A stretch of 64,000 nt of DNA from the NCBI RefSeq assembly GCF_022664465.1, contig NZ_JAKREV010000006.1:124001-188000 (forward strand), given 5' to 3'. The notes under the pieces are model-generated. The model was not told the DNA's origin and did not search any database. It saw nothing but the letters and a program-made list of their open reading frames with translations. The stretch comes from Sphingomonas hankookensis (lineage in GTDB: Bacteria; Pseudomonadota; Alphaproteobacteria; Sphingomonadales; Sphingomonadaceae). Positions 31,726-39,805 of this stretch are shown piece by piece. Made by a program: the position numbers and the translations under genes. Numbering within the stretch: position 1 is the stretch's first letter; every line of letters begins with the position of its first letter.

Positions 31726-31947
31726 ATGTTGAACATCGTCTCGATCGTGATCGGTCTCGTCGCGCTGGTGATCGCCATCCCCGCGCTGATCCCCGTCGTC
31801 TCGCTGATGAACTGGATCGCCTTCCCGATCGCGCTGGTCGGGTTCGTGGTCGGGTTGCTGTCGTCGAAGAATACCGGCCGCAACCTGAACCTCGTGATCC
31901 TGATCATCGCCGGCCTGCGCCTCTTCCTGACCGGCGGCCTGATCTAA
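31726..31947 (+). CDS. Small inner-membrane protein with two hydrophobic segments
   Basis: About 73 aa with two strongly hydrophobic helices (NIVSIVIGLVALVIAIPALI; MNWIAFPIALVGFVVGLL) joined by a short loop, a polar SSKNTGRN turn and a final hydrophobic stretch. In-frame ATGs at 31690, 31714 and 31726 are all possible; 31726 removes a charged leader. It ends 4 bp before rarD and is probably cotranscribed with it. Function unknown. Confidence 0.6.
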   Translation: MLNIVSIVIGLVALVIAIPALIPVVSLMNWIAFPIALVGFVVGLLSSKNTGRNLNLVILIIAGLRLFLTGGLI

Positions 31948-31951
31948 ACCC

Positions 31952-32854
31952 GTGAACGAAGCGGCGGACCGGCGGGGGCTGGCGTTCGGCGTCGGCGCCT
32001 ATGTGCTGTGGGGGCTGCTGCCCCTTTATTTCCGGCTGTTGGGGCCGATCGACGCGGGTGAGATCGTGGCACAGCGCGTGCTGTGGTCGGCGCTGCTGGT
32101 CGCCGGCATCGTCGTGGCCGCACGGCGGGGGAGGGCGCTGCGTGCCGCCTTCGCCGACGCCCGAGCGCTGCTGAACCTTATTGCCAGCGCCGCGTGCATC
32201 GCGATCAACTGGCTGGTCTATGTGTGGGCGGTGCTGCACGGACAGGTGCTCGCCGCCAGCCTGGCCTATTTCCTCAACCCGCTATTGAACGTCCTGCTCG
32301 GCGTCGTGCTGCTGGGCGAACGGATGAACCGGACGCAAGCGGTGGCAGTAGCGCTGGCCGGGGCGGGCGTCGCGCTGTTCGCGTTCGGATCGTCCTGGGT
32401 GGCGCTGGGCATCAGCCTCAGCCTCGCGATCAGCTTCGCGCTCTACGGCCTGATCCGCAAGACGGTGTCGGTCGGCACGCTCGAAGGGTTGATGGTCGAA
32501 ACCACGCTGCTCGCTCCGATCGCGCTAGGCTATCTGCTGTGGCTGGGCGCGAAACAGCCGATGGCGTTCGAACAGGGGCCGGACATGGCCGGGCTGCTGG
32601 TGCTGGCAGGCGCAGTGACCACCGCGCCGCTGTTGCTGTTCTCCGCCGCCGCGCGCCGGTTGCGACTGGCGACGATGGGGATGCTGCAGTTCCTTGCGCC
32701 CTCGCTACAGTTCCTGCTGGCGATCGCCGTATTCGGCGAACATCTGACGCCCGCGCGGTTGGGCTGCTTCGCGCTGATCTGGGCTGGCCTGGCCGTCTAC
32801 ATCCTCGGCGGACGCAAGCCGGGGCGGCGCGGGGCCGCCCCGACCAGAGCGTAG
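31952..32854 (+). CDS. rarD: EamA-family transporter RarD
   Basis: 300 aa starting at GTG 31952, with about ten membrane helices in two EamA halves. RarD-type features include the N-terminal GVGAYVLWGLLPLYFRLLGPIDAGEIVAQRVLWS, NWLVYVWAVLHGQVLAASLAYFLNPL, and a C-terminal MGMLQFLAPSLQFLLAI. The family is annotated as chloramphenicol-sensitive permeases; the natural substrate is unknown. It converges on the gene at 32862 with a 7-bp gap. Confidence 0.9.
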   Translation: MNEAADRRGLAFGVGAYVLWGLLPLYFRLLGPIDAGEIVAQRVLWSALLVAGIVVAARRGRALRAAFADARALLNLIASAACIAINWLVYVWAVLHGQVLAASLAYFLNPLLNVLLGVVLLGERMNRTQAVAVALAGAGVALFAFGSSWVALGISLSLAISFALYGLIRKTVSVGTLEGLMVETTLLAPIALGYLLWLGAKQPMAFEQGPDMAGLLVLAGAVTTAPLLLFSAAARRLRLATMGMLQFLAPSLQFLLAIAVFGEHLTPARLGCFALIWAGLAVYILGGRKPGRRGAAPTRA

Positions 32855-32861
32855 CGGGGTT

Positions 32862-33425
32862 TTAGCGGCAGACGACCTGCCCACGATCGACCGACCGACC
32901 GAGCAGCGCACCCGCGCCACCACCGATCAGCGTACCGAGCAGCCGCGAATCGCCACCTGCGATCACGTTACCCAGGACACCGCCACCCAGGCCGCCGATG
33001 ATCAGGCCGGTCGTCCCGTCGCTGCGGCGGCAGTAATAGCGCCCGTTCTGCCCGCGATAGATGCGGTCGTTGCGGGTCAGCGCACGCTGGCGATAGAACT
33101 GACCGTCGCGATAATAGCGGTCGGCGAAGTAGCGGTTCTGGCCCGGCTCGAACCGGTTGTAGTTATAGTTGCGATAGCCGCGCCAGTCGCGCTGGTCGCG
33201 ACGCAGGTCACGGCGCGCGTCGTTTACGTCGCGGCGGTATTCCCGATCGGCGCGGCGCAGGTCGCGGCGGCTGTCGGCGTTGCGGACATCGCGGCGATAG
33301 TCGCGGCGTGCGTCGCGCACTTCGTCGCGATATTCCTGGCGCGGGGTCTGCGCCATCGCCGGCGCGGCGGCGATCGTCGGCAAGGTCACGGCCGCGACCA
33401 GCGCGGCAAGCATCGGGGTACGCAT
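32862..33425 (-). CDS. Exported Arg/Asp-rich protein with glycine-zipper C-terminus
   Basis: 187 aa with AGGAG 7 nt before ATG 33425 and a signal peptide ending APAMAQ. Residues ~30-85 are a charged segment of repeated DxRRDxR units, followed by a Tyr-rich stretch (YNYNRFEPGQNRYFADRYYRDGQ). The end is glycine-zipper-like (GLIIGGLGGGVLGNVIAGG, LIGGGAGALLG), which may insert in or lie on a membrane. Similar proteins are annotated as glycine-zipper 2TM in sphingomonads. An envelope-structural role is inferred. Confidence 0.75.
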   Translation of the reverse strand: MRTPMLAALVAAVTLPTIAAAPAMAQTPRQEYRDEVRDARRDYRRDVRNADSRRDLRRADREYRRDVNDARRDLRRDQRDWRGYRNYNYNRFEPGQNRYFADRYYRDGQFYRQRALTRNDRIYRGQNGRYYCRRSDGTTGLIIGGLGGGVLGNVIAGGDSRLLGTLIGGGAGALLGRSVDRGQVVCR

Positions 33426-33516
33426 CGTTCTACTCCTATCCAGAGGACTGGCAGTAGAACGACGCGTGTGGTCCCAAGTTGCGTGAACGGAAAACTACTT
33501 CCCGTTCATTTTCAGG

Positions 33517-34341
33517 TCAGGCGTATTGACTGCCCGGATAGGCGAACAACAGGTCGGCATCTTCGCTCGACTCCAACTGGACTTCGCCTTCGAAGGTCAG
33601 GCAGTCGCCCGCCGCCCATGCCGTCCCGTCGGCGCTGCCGCTGCCGGTGACCGGCACGAACCAGCCCTTGACCCCCGCCGGCACCGTCACGCTGCGGGTG
33701 CCGCCGGTCCAGCGCTCCAGCACGAATTTCGGCCCGTCGACCAGGATCGACCGGTCCTCGGCGATCTTGCCGGGCGCTGGCGGCGCGACGAACGGCCGCG
33801 CGTCCGACACCGCGACCCCGTCTTCCAGATGCAGCTCGCGCGGGCGGCCATAATCGTACAGCCGGTAGGTCGTTTCCGAATTCTGCTGGATTTCGATCAG
33901 CGTGATGCCCGCGCCGATCGCATGGACCGTGCCCGACTTCGCATAGAAGAAATCGCCGGCCTTCACCGGCTTCCAGTCCAGCTTCGCCTCGATCGACCCG
34001 TCGAGCGCCGCATCGCGCAGCTGTTCGGCGGTCATCGGCGCCAGCGTGCCCAGCGCGATCGTCGAATCGGCCTCGGCCGCCAGCAGCGTCCAGCACTCGT
34101 CCTTGCCGCGCGGCAGCCCACGCGCCTGCGCCTGCTGGTCGTCGGGATGGACCTGCACCGACAGTTTTTCCGACGTGAACAGATATTTGACCAGCAGGTC
34201 GGGGGTGTCGTCGCCCGGCGTCTTGTACCAGATTTCGCCGACCGGATCGGCATCGGCGGGCTGATCGGCGAAACCGAAGCCGAGGGAATGGCGCCCCCAC
34301 GGCTTTTCCACGCGGTGCATTTCGAGCTTGGTGACGGGCAT
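33517..34341 (-). CDS. manA: Class I mannose-6-phosphate isomerase
   Basis: 274 aa from ATG 34341 (MPVTKLEMHRVEKPWGRHSL). It interconverts mannose 6-phosphate and fructose 6-phosphate, feeding GDP-mannose and exopolysaccharide synthesis. Zinc-site motifs are present: LSVQVHPDDQQA (Gln, His), KDECW (Glu) and SGTVHAIGAG (His). A C-terminal cupin half (SVTVPAGVKGWFVPVTG) completes the fold. It diverges from bamD across 94 bp. Confidence 0.93.
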   Translation of the reverse strand: MPVTKLEMHRVEKPWGRHSLGFGFADQPADADPVGEIWYKTPGDDTPDLLVKYLFTSEKLSVQVHPDDQQAQARGLPRGKDECWTLLAAEADSTIALGTLAPMTAEQLRDAALDGSIEAKLDWKPVKAGDFFYAKSGTVHAIGAGITLIEIQQNSETTYRLYDYGRPRELHLEDGVAVSDARPFVAPPAPGKIAEDRSILVDGPKFVLERWTGGTRSVTVPAGVKGWFVPVTGSGSADGTAWAAGDCLTFEGEVQLESSEDADLLFAYPGSQYA

Positions 34342-34435
34342 GGATACGCTCCGGAACATCGTTGAACGGGTCCGCGTGCTCATGCGCGAAAGGGACTGTT
34401 CGCGCTACCCCTGCCGCAGTAGAAGCATCGCCCAT

Positions 34436-35407
34436 ATGCGTACCCTATCGACCCGCGCCTCTGCGCTCATCCTCGTCGCCTTGGCCGGTGTCGGCCTTTC
34501 CGCCTGTGCCCGGGGCGGTGCCGGCGCGGGCCGCGACCTGCCCTATGTCGCGCGCGACGTGGGCACGCTCTACTCCGCCGCCAAGAGCCGGCTCGACCGT
34601 CACCAGTACAAGGTGGCCGCCGCGCTGTTCGACGAGGTGGAGCGTCAGCACCCCTATTCGGTCTGGGCCCGCCGCGCGCAGCTGATGGGCGCGTTCAGCT
34701 ATTATCTCGACGCCGACTATACGAAGGCGATCGCCGGCGCGCAGCGCTTCCTGTCGGTTCACCCCGGCAACCGCGACGCGCCCTATGCCTATTATCTGAT
34801 CGCGCTGAGCTATTACGAACAGATCAGCGACGTGACCCGTGACCAGAAGATCACGATGCAGGCGATGGACGCGCTGGGCGAACTGTCGCGCCGCTATCCC
34901 AACACCTCCTATGCCGCCGATGCGCGGCTGAAGCTCGACCTGGTGCGCGACCACCTGGCCGGCAAGGAAATGGAGATCGGCCGCTTCTATCAGCAGCGCG
35001 GCCAGTGGCTCGCCGCCTCGATGCGCTTCCGCTCGGTCGTCGACCAGTATCAGACGACGACCCACGCCCCCGAAGCGCTGATGCGCCTGACCGAAACCTA
35101 TCTGGCGCTGGGCGTGCCGGGTGAGGCGAAGAAGTCGGCCGCGGTGCTCGGCGCCAACTATCCCGGCACCGACTGGTACAAGCGCGCCTACGACCTGATC
35201 AACGACAAGACCCCGCCGCCGCCCAAGCCGATCCCGGTCACCTATGCCAAGCCCAAGCCGCTGACCGGCGAAGTGAAGCTCGAAGACACCGACGAACCGC
35301 CCGCGCAGCCGACCACCACCCCGCCGCCGGTCACCCCGTCGCCGGTCGGCCCGACCACCGGCGCCACCGGCGGCAGTCCCGGCGCACCGGGCGGCGTTCC
35401 GAACTGA
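34436..35407 (+). CDS. bamD: Outer-membrane assembly lipoprotein BamD
   Basis: 323 aa from ATG 34436 with lipobox LSAC (Cys24). The tetratricopeptide-like repeats of BamD span ~40-270 (ARDVGTLYSAAKSRLDRHQY, SVWARRAQLMGAFSYYLDAD, PNTSYAADARLKLDLVRDHL). A Pro/Thr/Gly-rich tail of about 60 residues follows. It is part of the BAM complex that folds outer-membrane proteins. The bamD-recN order is conserved in alphaproteobacteria; here they are separated by a block of repeats. Confidence 0.96.
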   Translation: MRTLSTRASALILVALAGVGLSACARGGAGAGRDLPYVARDVGTLYSAAKSRLDRHQYKVAAALFDEVERQHPYSVWARRAQLMGAFSYYLDADYTKAIAGAQRFLSVHPGNRDAPYAYYLIALSYYEQISDVTRDQKITMQAMDALGELSRRYPNTSYAADARLKLDLVRDHLAGKEMEIGRFYQQRGQWLAASMRFRSVVDQYQTTTHAPEALMRLTETYLALGVPGEAKKSAAVLGANYPGTDWYKRAYDLINDKTPPPPKPIPVTYAKPKPLTGEVKLEDTDEPPAQPTTTPPPVTPSPVGPTTGATGGSPGAPGGVPN

Positions 35408-35432
35408 CGGGTGGGGGGGCCTTGCGTCCTAC

Positions 35433-35953
35433 GTCACCCCGGACTTGATCCGGGGTCCCGCTTCTTCTTTAGCGGTCGAGCGAAAGCGGAGCGTCGGATC
35501 AAGTCCGGCGTGACGATCGCTCGGGTTTGACCAGGACGACCCACGTCCATCGTCACTCCCGCGAATGCGGGAGTCCATACACGCGGACCTGGCAACTCCA
35601 GCCGAACCGTCGGCGGCTATGGATTCCCGCCTGTGCGGGAATGACGAAAGCGGCCGCGACGGCAGCGATTACCTCTGCCGCTCTCCACCCTCAACGCCCC
35701 AAACGTCATCCCAGCGAAGGCTGGGATCTCCCGGTGACAGCACGCAGCAGGAGCCGCTGGAGACCCCAGCCTACGCTGGGGTGACGCTTCCAATTGCCCA
35801 AAACTGGGCCGGCCTTCACCCGGGGTACGGACCAAGGACGTTCGCAGCGCTCCCCCAACATTTGCCGTCCCCCCGCGAAGGCGGGGGTCCAGGGCGGCAC
35901 ACGCAACCATCGTTTCGCTTGGCTCTGGACCCCCGCCTGCGCGGAGGTACGAC
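35433..35953. repeat. Cluster of four different inverted repeats
   Basis: The 632-bp gap between bamD and recN holds four units in a row: family A at 35433-35514 (returning arm degenerate), family C at 35551-35646 (CACTCCCGCGAATGCGGG / CCCGCCTGTGCGGGAATGACG), family B at 35704-35786, and a C-like variant at 35866-35953 (CCCCCGCGAAGGCGGGGGTCC / GGACCCCCGCCTGCG). No ORF in the gap looks real. Confidence 0.85.
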
Positions 35954-36005
35954 AGAATTGGTCCCCTAGACCCCCAAAACCCGCCCAACCCGTACGAAGC
36001 CATTT

Positions 36006-36020
36006 GTTCTCCGGCTGTTC
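36006..36020 (+). promoter_or_regulatory. LexA (SOS) box upstream of recN
   Basis: GTTC (36006-36009), seven bases, GTTC (36017-36020): an exact match to the alphaproteobacterial LexA site, 19 bp before the recN ATG. RecN is a classic SOS gene, so repression here is expected. Confidence 0.85.
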
Positions 36021-36039
36021 CGCGGGTATGGAGGGCGCG

Positions 36040-37704
36040 ATGCTGACGGCGCTTTCCATTCGTGACGTGGTGCTGATCGAGGCGCTCGACCTCGATTTCG
36101 CGGCCGGGCTTGGCGTGCTGACCGGGGAAACCGGCGCGGGCAAGTCGATCCTGCTCGACGCGCTGGGCCTGGCGCTCGGCGCACGCGGCGACACCGCGCT
36201 CGTCCGCCACGGTGCGAAACAGGCGGCGGTCACCGCGATCTTCGCCGCGCCGATCCCCGACGGCCCCGTCGCGCAGCTGTTCGACGATAACGGCCTCGAC
36301 CTCGAACCCGGCGAACCGCTGATCATCCGCCGCCTCGTCAAGGCCGATGGCGGCAGCCGCGGCTTCGTCAACGACCAGCCGGCCTCGGCCGGACTGCTCC
36401 GCGACCTCGCCCCGCATCTGGTCGAAATCCATGGACAGCACGACGATCGCGGCCTGCTCAACCCGCGCGGCCACCGCGCGTTGCTCGACGGTTTCGGCCG
36501 CATCGACACCGCGCCGCTGCGCAGCACCTATCGCGACTGGCGCGATGCCGAGGCGGCACGGGGCGCGGCACTGGCCGAGATCGAGGTCGCGCAGCGCGAC
36601 CGCGATTGGCTCGAACACGCCGTCGGCGAACTGACCGCGCTGGCCCCCGAACCGGGCGAAGAGGAAATCCTCGACGAGCGCCGCCGATCGATGCAGCGCG
36701 CCGAAAAGGTCGCCGACGACCTGACCCAGGTCGACGAACGTCTCGACGGCCCGAACGGCGCGCTGTCGGCGCTGCGACAGGCGGGCCGCGCGCTCGAACG
36801 CATCGCCGAGGCGCATCCCGCACTTACCGAATCGCTCGCTGCGGTCGACCGCGCGTTGATCGAGGCGGAAGCGGCCGAGGTCGCGCTACGCGAAGCGACC
36901 GACGCGCTGGCGTTCGACGCCGGCGCGCTGGAGGACGACGAACAGCGGCTGTTCGCGCTGCGCGCCATGGCGCGCAAGCACCGCGTCCAGCCCGACGACC
37001 TCGCCACCCTCGCCGACGACCTCGCCGCGCGCTTGGCCCTGCTCGAATCGGGTGAGGCCGGGATCGGCGCGCTGGAGGCGAAGGTCACCGCCGCCCGCGC
37101 CGCCTATGCGAAAGAGGCCGACCGCGTCCACGCCGCGCGCCTCGACGCCGCCGCCCGGCTCGACGCGGCGGTCGCGGGCGAACTGGCGCCGCTGAAGCTC
37201 GACGCCGCACGTTTCCGCACCGTCGTCGCCGAGCTGGACGACGGACAATGGTCCTCGGCGGGCCGCGACCGGGTGGAATTCGAAATCTCCACCAACCCCG
37301 GCGCGCCGTTCGCACCGCTGGCCAAGATCGCCTCGGGCGGCGAACTCTCGCGCTTCATCCTCGCGCTGAAGGTCGCGCTGGCCGAAGAGGGCGGGGCGGC
37401 GACGATGATCTTCGACGAAATCGACCGCGGCGTCGGCGGCGCGGTCGCCTCGGCGATCGGCGACCGCCTCCACCGCCTGTCGCGCGCCACCCAGCTGCTG
37501 GTCGTCACCCATAGCCCGCAGGTCGCGGCGCGCGGCGACCGCCACCTGCTGATCGCCAAAGCCCATGACGGCACCGTCACCCGCACCGGCGTGCGGCCCC
37601 TGTCGAGCGACGAACGCCGCGAAGAAATCGCGCGGATGCTCTCGGGCGCCGAGATCACCGACGAAGCCCGCGCCCAGGCCCGCCGCCTGATCGAACCGGC
37701 ATGA
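36040..37704 (+). CDS. recN: DNA repair protein RecN
   Basis: 554 aa, the normal RecN length, from ATG 36040 (GAGG upstream; ATG 36028 would add MEGA). This SMC-like ATPase has Walker A GETGAGKS (29-36), two long coiled-coil arms (~150-390), the ABC signature ASGGELSRF and Walker B MIFDEIDRGVGG near the end. It holds broken ends together during double-strand break repair. A LexA box lies just upstream. The next gene overlaps its stop by 4 bp. Confidence 0.97.
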   Translation: MLTALSIRDVVLIEALDLDFAAGLGVLTGETGAGKSILLDALGLALGARGDTALVRHGAKQAAVTAIFAAPIPDGPVAQLFDDNGLDLEPGEPLIIRRLVKADGGSRGFVNDQPASAGLLRDLAPHLVEIHGQHDDRGLLNPRGHRALLDGFGRIDTAPLRSTYRDWRDAEAARGAALAEIEVAQRDRDWLEHAVGELTALAPEPGEEEILDERRRSMQRAEKVADDLTQVDERLDGPNGALSALRQAGRALERIAEAHPALTESLAAVDRALIEAEAAEVALREATDALAFDAGALEDDEQRLFALRAMARKHRVQPDDLATLADDLAARLALLESGEAGIGALEAKVTAARAAYAKEADRVHAARLDAAARLDAAVAGELAPLKLDAARFRTVVAELDDGQWSSAGRDRVEFEISTNPGAPFAPLAKIASGGELSRFILALKVALAEEGGAATMIFDEIDRGVGGAVASAIGDRLHRLSRATQLLVVTHSPQVAARGDRHLLIAKAHDGTVTRTGVRPLSSDERREEIARMLSGAEITDEARAQARRLIEPA

Positions 37705-38012
37705 CCCCGCCCACCACGCCCGACGGCCGCTATATCGTGGTCGACGGCGTGCTGTGGCGTGCGACCCGTCCCGACCTGTCGGACAAGGACCGCGACCGGC
37801 TGGTCCACGACCTGATGGACGCGAGACGCGCGGTGGGGGCGGGCAAGCGTGCCGGGGACGATGCCGCGGTGGCGAAGGCGCGGCGATCGGTCGATGCCGC
37901 AAAGGTCGGGCTGGGCGAACGCGGCCCGGTGTGGTGGGACGACGGCGCCCCGGACTTCAACCGGCGCAAGGTCGAGAATACACCCTATGCCGCGTGGTGG
38001 GCCGGGCGGTAG
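37701..38012 (+). CDS. Hypothetical 103-aa protein coupled to recN
   Basis: Starts within the recN stop (ATGA at 37701), so it is probably cotranslated with recN and under the same LexA control. It begins TPPTTPDGRYIVVDGVLWRATRP, has an Arg/Asp/Ala helical centre (DLMDARRAVGAGKRAGDDAA) and ends VWWDDGAPDFNRRKVENTPY. Similar short proteins occur in alphaproteobacteria without a known function. No signal peptide or membrane helix. Confidence 0.8.
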   Translation: MTPPTTPDGRYIVVDGVLWRATRPDLSDKDRDRLVHDLMDARRAVGAGKRAGDDAAVAKARRSVDAAKVGLGERGPVWWDDGAPDFNRRKVENTPYAAWWAGR

Positions 38013-38070
38013 GCGACTCCCCTTGGCCGCCCTACCGATCGCCCTTACCCGTCGCCGCCTCCGGCGTCTT

Positions 38071-38126
38071 TTCCCTCTCCCGAGGGGAGAGGGAGGGAGC
38101 GGCGGAGCCGCGGAAGGGTGAGGGTG
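38071..38126. repeat. Family E half-unit
   Basis: CCCTCTCCCGAGGGGAGAGGG hairpin followed by GGAAGGGTGAGGG; only one half of the units seen in the atp operon is present. Confidence 0.6.
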
Positions 38127-38171
38127 CGATACAGGTAAAGCGCGAAACCCCTGTCCTACAGCCCAGCCGCC

Positions 38172-38198
38172 TGTCAAAGTCACCGACGCTCTTTGACA
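38172..38198. repeat. Short palindrome TGTCAAAG-N11-CTTTGACA
   Basis: Perfect 8-bp arms at 38172-38179 and 38191-38198. It lies in the 383-bp gap after the recN operon. It could be a regulator site or a remnant; no gene starts close to it. Confidence 0.5.
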
Positions 38199-38297
38199 AC
38201 CGCACCCCCGCCGTGACCCGGCCCGAACGCCGCACGAAAACGTGGCGAGTGTGAACTTAGTGAACTTTGACCACATGGTGGACAAATCGGGGCGCGC

Positions 38298-38349
38298 CAC
38301 GGGCAAAGCCCGTGCCGTCGGACGGCGCTTCAGGCGCCGCCGGCCGGGC
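38298..38349 (+). repeat. Structured repeat, family H, copy 1
   Basis: Stem 1 CACGGGC/GCCCGTG with AAA loop (38298-38314), linker CGTCGGAC, stem 2 GGCGC/GCGCC (38324-38338), then GCCGGCCGGGC. It matches copies at 39455-39506 and 39705-39756 with paired substitutions in stem 1. It lies in the gap before the glycosylase gene. Confidence 0.7.
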
Positions 38350-38395
38350 GCGGCTTGCGCGCTTGGTCCGGCTTTGCCGGACCTCGGCCGCCGCG

Positions 38396-39040
38396 TCAGA
38401 TCGCGCTGTTCTTCGCCGCTTTCGTCGCCGGATCGAACATATAGTGATGCCATGCGAACACCGTCGCCGCGCTGCGATGGGGGCGCCATTTCTCGGCCAG
38501 TTCGCGGATCGTCTTTTCGCTCGGCCGCTCGGGCAGGCCCAAAATACGCCCGATCTCGACCTGCACCGCCAGGTCGCCCGCCGGCCAGACGTCCAGCCGC
38601 CCCTCGGCGAACAGCAGGTAGATTTCGGCCGACCACCGCCCGATCCCCTTCACCCGCACCAGCGGCGCGATCGCTTCCTCGTCATCGTCGGGCAGGTTGG
38701 CCAAATCGAGCCGCCCGCTCAGCACTTCCTCGGCCAGACTGCGGGCATAGCCGCTCTTCTGCCGCGACAGCCCGGCGGCGCGCAGTTCCTCGTCGGTCTT
38801 GGTCGCGATGCGCGTCGGGTCGGCGGCATCGCCCAGCGTCGCCTCCAGCTTCTTCCACACCGCGTCCGCCGCCTTGTAGCTCACCTGCTGCCCGACGATC
38901 GTGCGCAGCAGCGTGACGTACCCCCGCTCGCGGATGCGCGGTTCGGGATAACCGGCATAGGCCAGCGCGGTCGCGAAGCCCGGTTCGATGCGGGCAAGCG
39001 CGTCGAGCGAGGCGCGCAACTGATCGGCGGAAAGGCCCAT
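38396..39040 (-). CDS. DNA-3-methyladenine glycosylase II (AlkA-like)
   Basis: 214 aa, an HhH-GPD superfamily glycosylase. The helix-hairpin-helix LVRVKGIGRWSAEIYLL is followed by the catalytic Asp156 in WPAGDLAVQ. TIVGQQVSYKAADAVWKKLE near residue 48 is typical of AlkA-type enzymes. It lacks the N-terminal domain of E. coli AlkA and the iron-sulfur cysteines of EndoIII. It removes alkylated purines in base excision repair. No adaptive-response regulator is nearby. Confidence 0.9.
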   Translation of the reverse strand: MGLSADQLRASLDALARIEPGFATALAYAGYPEPRIRERGYVTLLRTIVGQQVSYKAADAVWKKLEATLGDAADPTRIATKTDEELRAAGLSRQKSGYARSLAEEVLSGRLDLANLPDDDEEAIAPLVRVKGIGRWSAEIYLLFAEGRLDVWPAGDLAVQVEIGRILGLPERPSEKTIRELAEKWRPHRSAATVFAWHHYMFDPATKAAKNSAI

Positions 39041-39099
39041 GGGCGGTCCTTGAAATGCGCCGCGGCCCCCGGCATGGGACGGCGACAGGAGAATGAACG

Positions 39100-39417
39100 A
39101 TGCCCATGCTTACCGTCGTCGACCGTGCCGGGGAAGAACGAACCGTGGACGCGGAGATCGGGCTGTCGGTCATGGAGGTGCTGAAGATCAACGGCTTCGA
39201 CGAACTGCTCGCGCTGTGCGGCGGCTGCTGTTCGTGCGCGACGTGCCACGTCCATGTCGACCCGGCCTGGCTCGACCGCCTGCCGCCGATCAGCGCGGAC
39301 GAGGACGATCTGCTCGACGTGGCGGAGGACCGGGATGCGACGTCGCGGCTGTCGTGTCAGTTGCCGGTGACGGCGGGGCTGGATGGACTCAAAATCACCA
39401 TTGCAGACGAGGACTAG
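39100..39417 (+). CDS. 2Fe-2S ferredoxin (adrenodoxin type)
   Basis: 105 aa. The cluster ligands follow the Cys-x5-Cys-x2-Cys...Cys pattern: Cys40, Cys46, Cys49 and Cys86 (CGGCCSCATCHVHV; RLSCQLPV), with extra cysteines at 43 and 44. Acidic surface segments (ADEDDLLDVAED) suit docking to a ferredoxin reductase or cytochrome P450. No partner enzyme is adjacent. Divergent from the glycosylase gene. Confidence 0.93.
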   Translation: MPMLTVVDRAGEERTVDAEIGLSVMEVLKINGFDELLALCGGCCSCATCHVHVDPAWLDRLPPISADEDDLLDVAEDRDATSRLSCQLPVTAGLDGLKITIADED

Positions 39418-39454
39418 AGACGCGGTAGCGCTAGCCTCGGACGCAACATGCCCC

Positions 39455-39506
39455 GCCCGGCCGGCGGGCTTCAGCCCGACCGACGACATGGGCTTCGCCC
39501 ATGTCG
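39455..39506 (-). repeat. Structured repeat, family H, copy 3 (inverted)
   Basis: On the minus strand: stem 1 CGACATGGGC/GCCCATGTCG with GAA loop (39506 down to 39484), linker TCGGTC, stem 2 GGGC/GCCC with TGAA loop, then GCCGGCCGGGC. It lies just after the ferredoxin gene. Confidence 0.7.
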
Positions 39507-39542
39507 GGCCGGTGTTCGGGACAGCCCGGTTCTCGACGGACG

Positions 39543-39690
39543 CTTCTCGACAGGCTCGAAGCTGCTCGAACTGAACGGGATATCTTGCGGCAGGACCGGA
39601 GTAGCGTTTGGCGCGACCCCTCTCCCCACCCACCCGTTTGGTTCGAGTAGGGATCGAGCGAAGTCGAGAGCCCGTATCGAGAACGGGGTT
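39543..39690. repeat. Degenerate family F repeat
   Basis: CTTCTCGACAGGCTCGAAG and, about 100 bp later, GAGCGAAGTCGAGAGCCCG and GTATCGAGAACGGGG resemble the unit at 6690-6791. It fills the middle of the 372-bp gap between the ferredoxin and rlmB. Confidence 0.4.
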
Positions 39691-39704
39691 CCGCGAACGC
39701 ACCC

Positions 39705-39756
39705 GCCATGGGCAAAGCCCATGGCGTCGGACAGGGCGTTGCCCCGCCGGCCGGGC
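39705..39756 (+). repeat. Structured repeat, family H, copy 2
   Basis: Stem 1 GCCATGGGC/GCCCATGGC with AAA loop (39705-39725), linker GTCGGAC, stem 2 GGGC/GCCC with GTT loop (39734-39744), then CGCCGGCCGGGC. It abuts the hairpin at the end of rlmB. Confidence 0.7.
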
Positions 39757-39805
39757 AATGGCGGGTTGCGAATTAGCGTCGCTAATTCGTCAGCCCGCCA
39801 TTGCC
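39754..39805 (-). terminator. Long hairpin at the 3' end of rlmB
   Basis: GGCAATGGCGGG (39754-39765) pairs with CCCGCCATTGCC (39794-39805), and CGAATTAGC (39769-39777) with GCTAATTCG (39781-39789), with a small internal loop. The rlmB stop codon lies within the structure. No T-run follows on the minus strand, so intrinsic termination is uncertain; it may protect the mRNA end. Confidence 0.45.
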
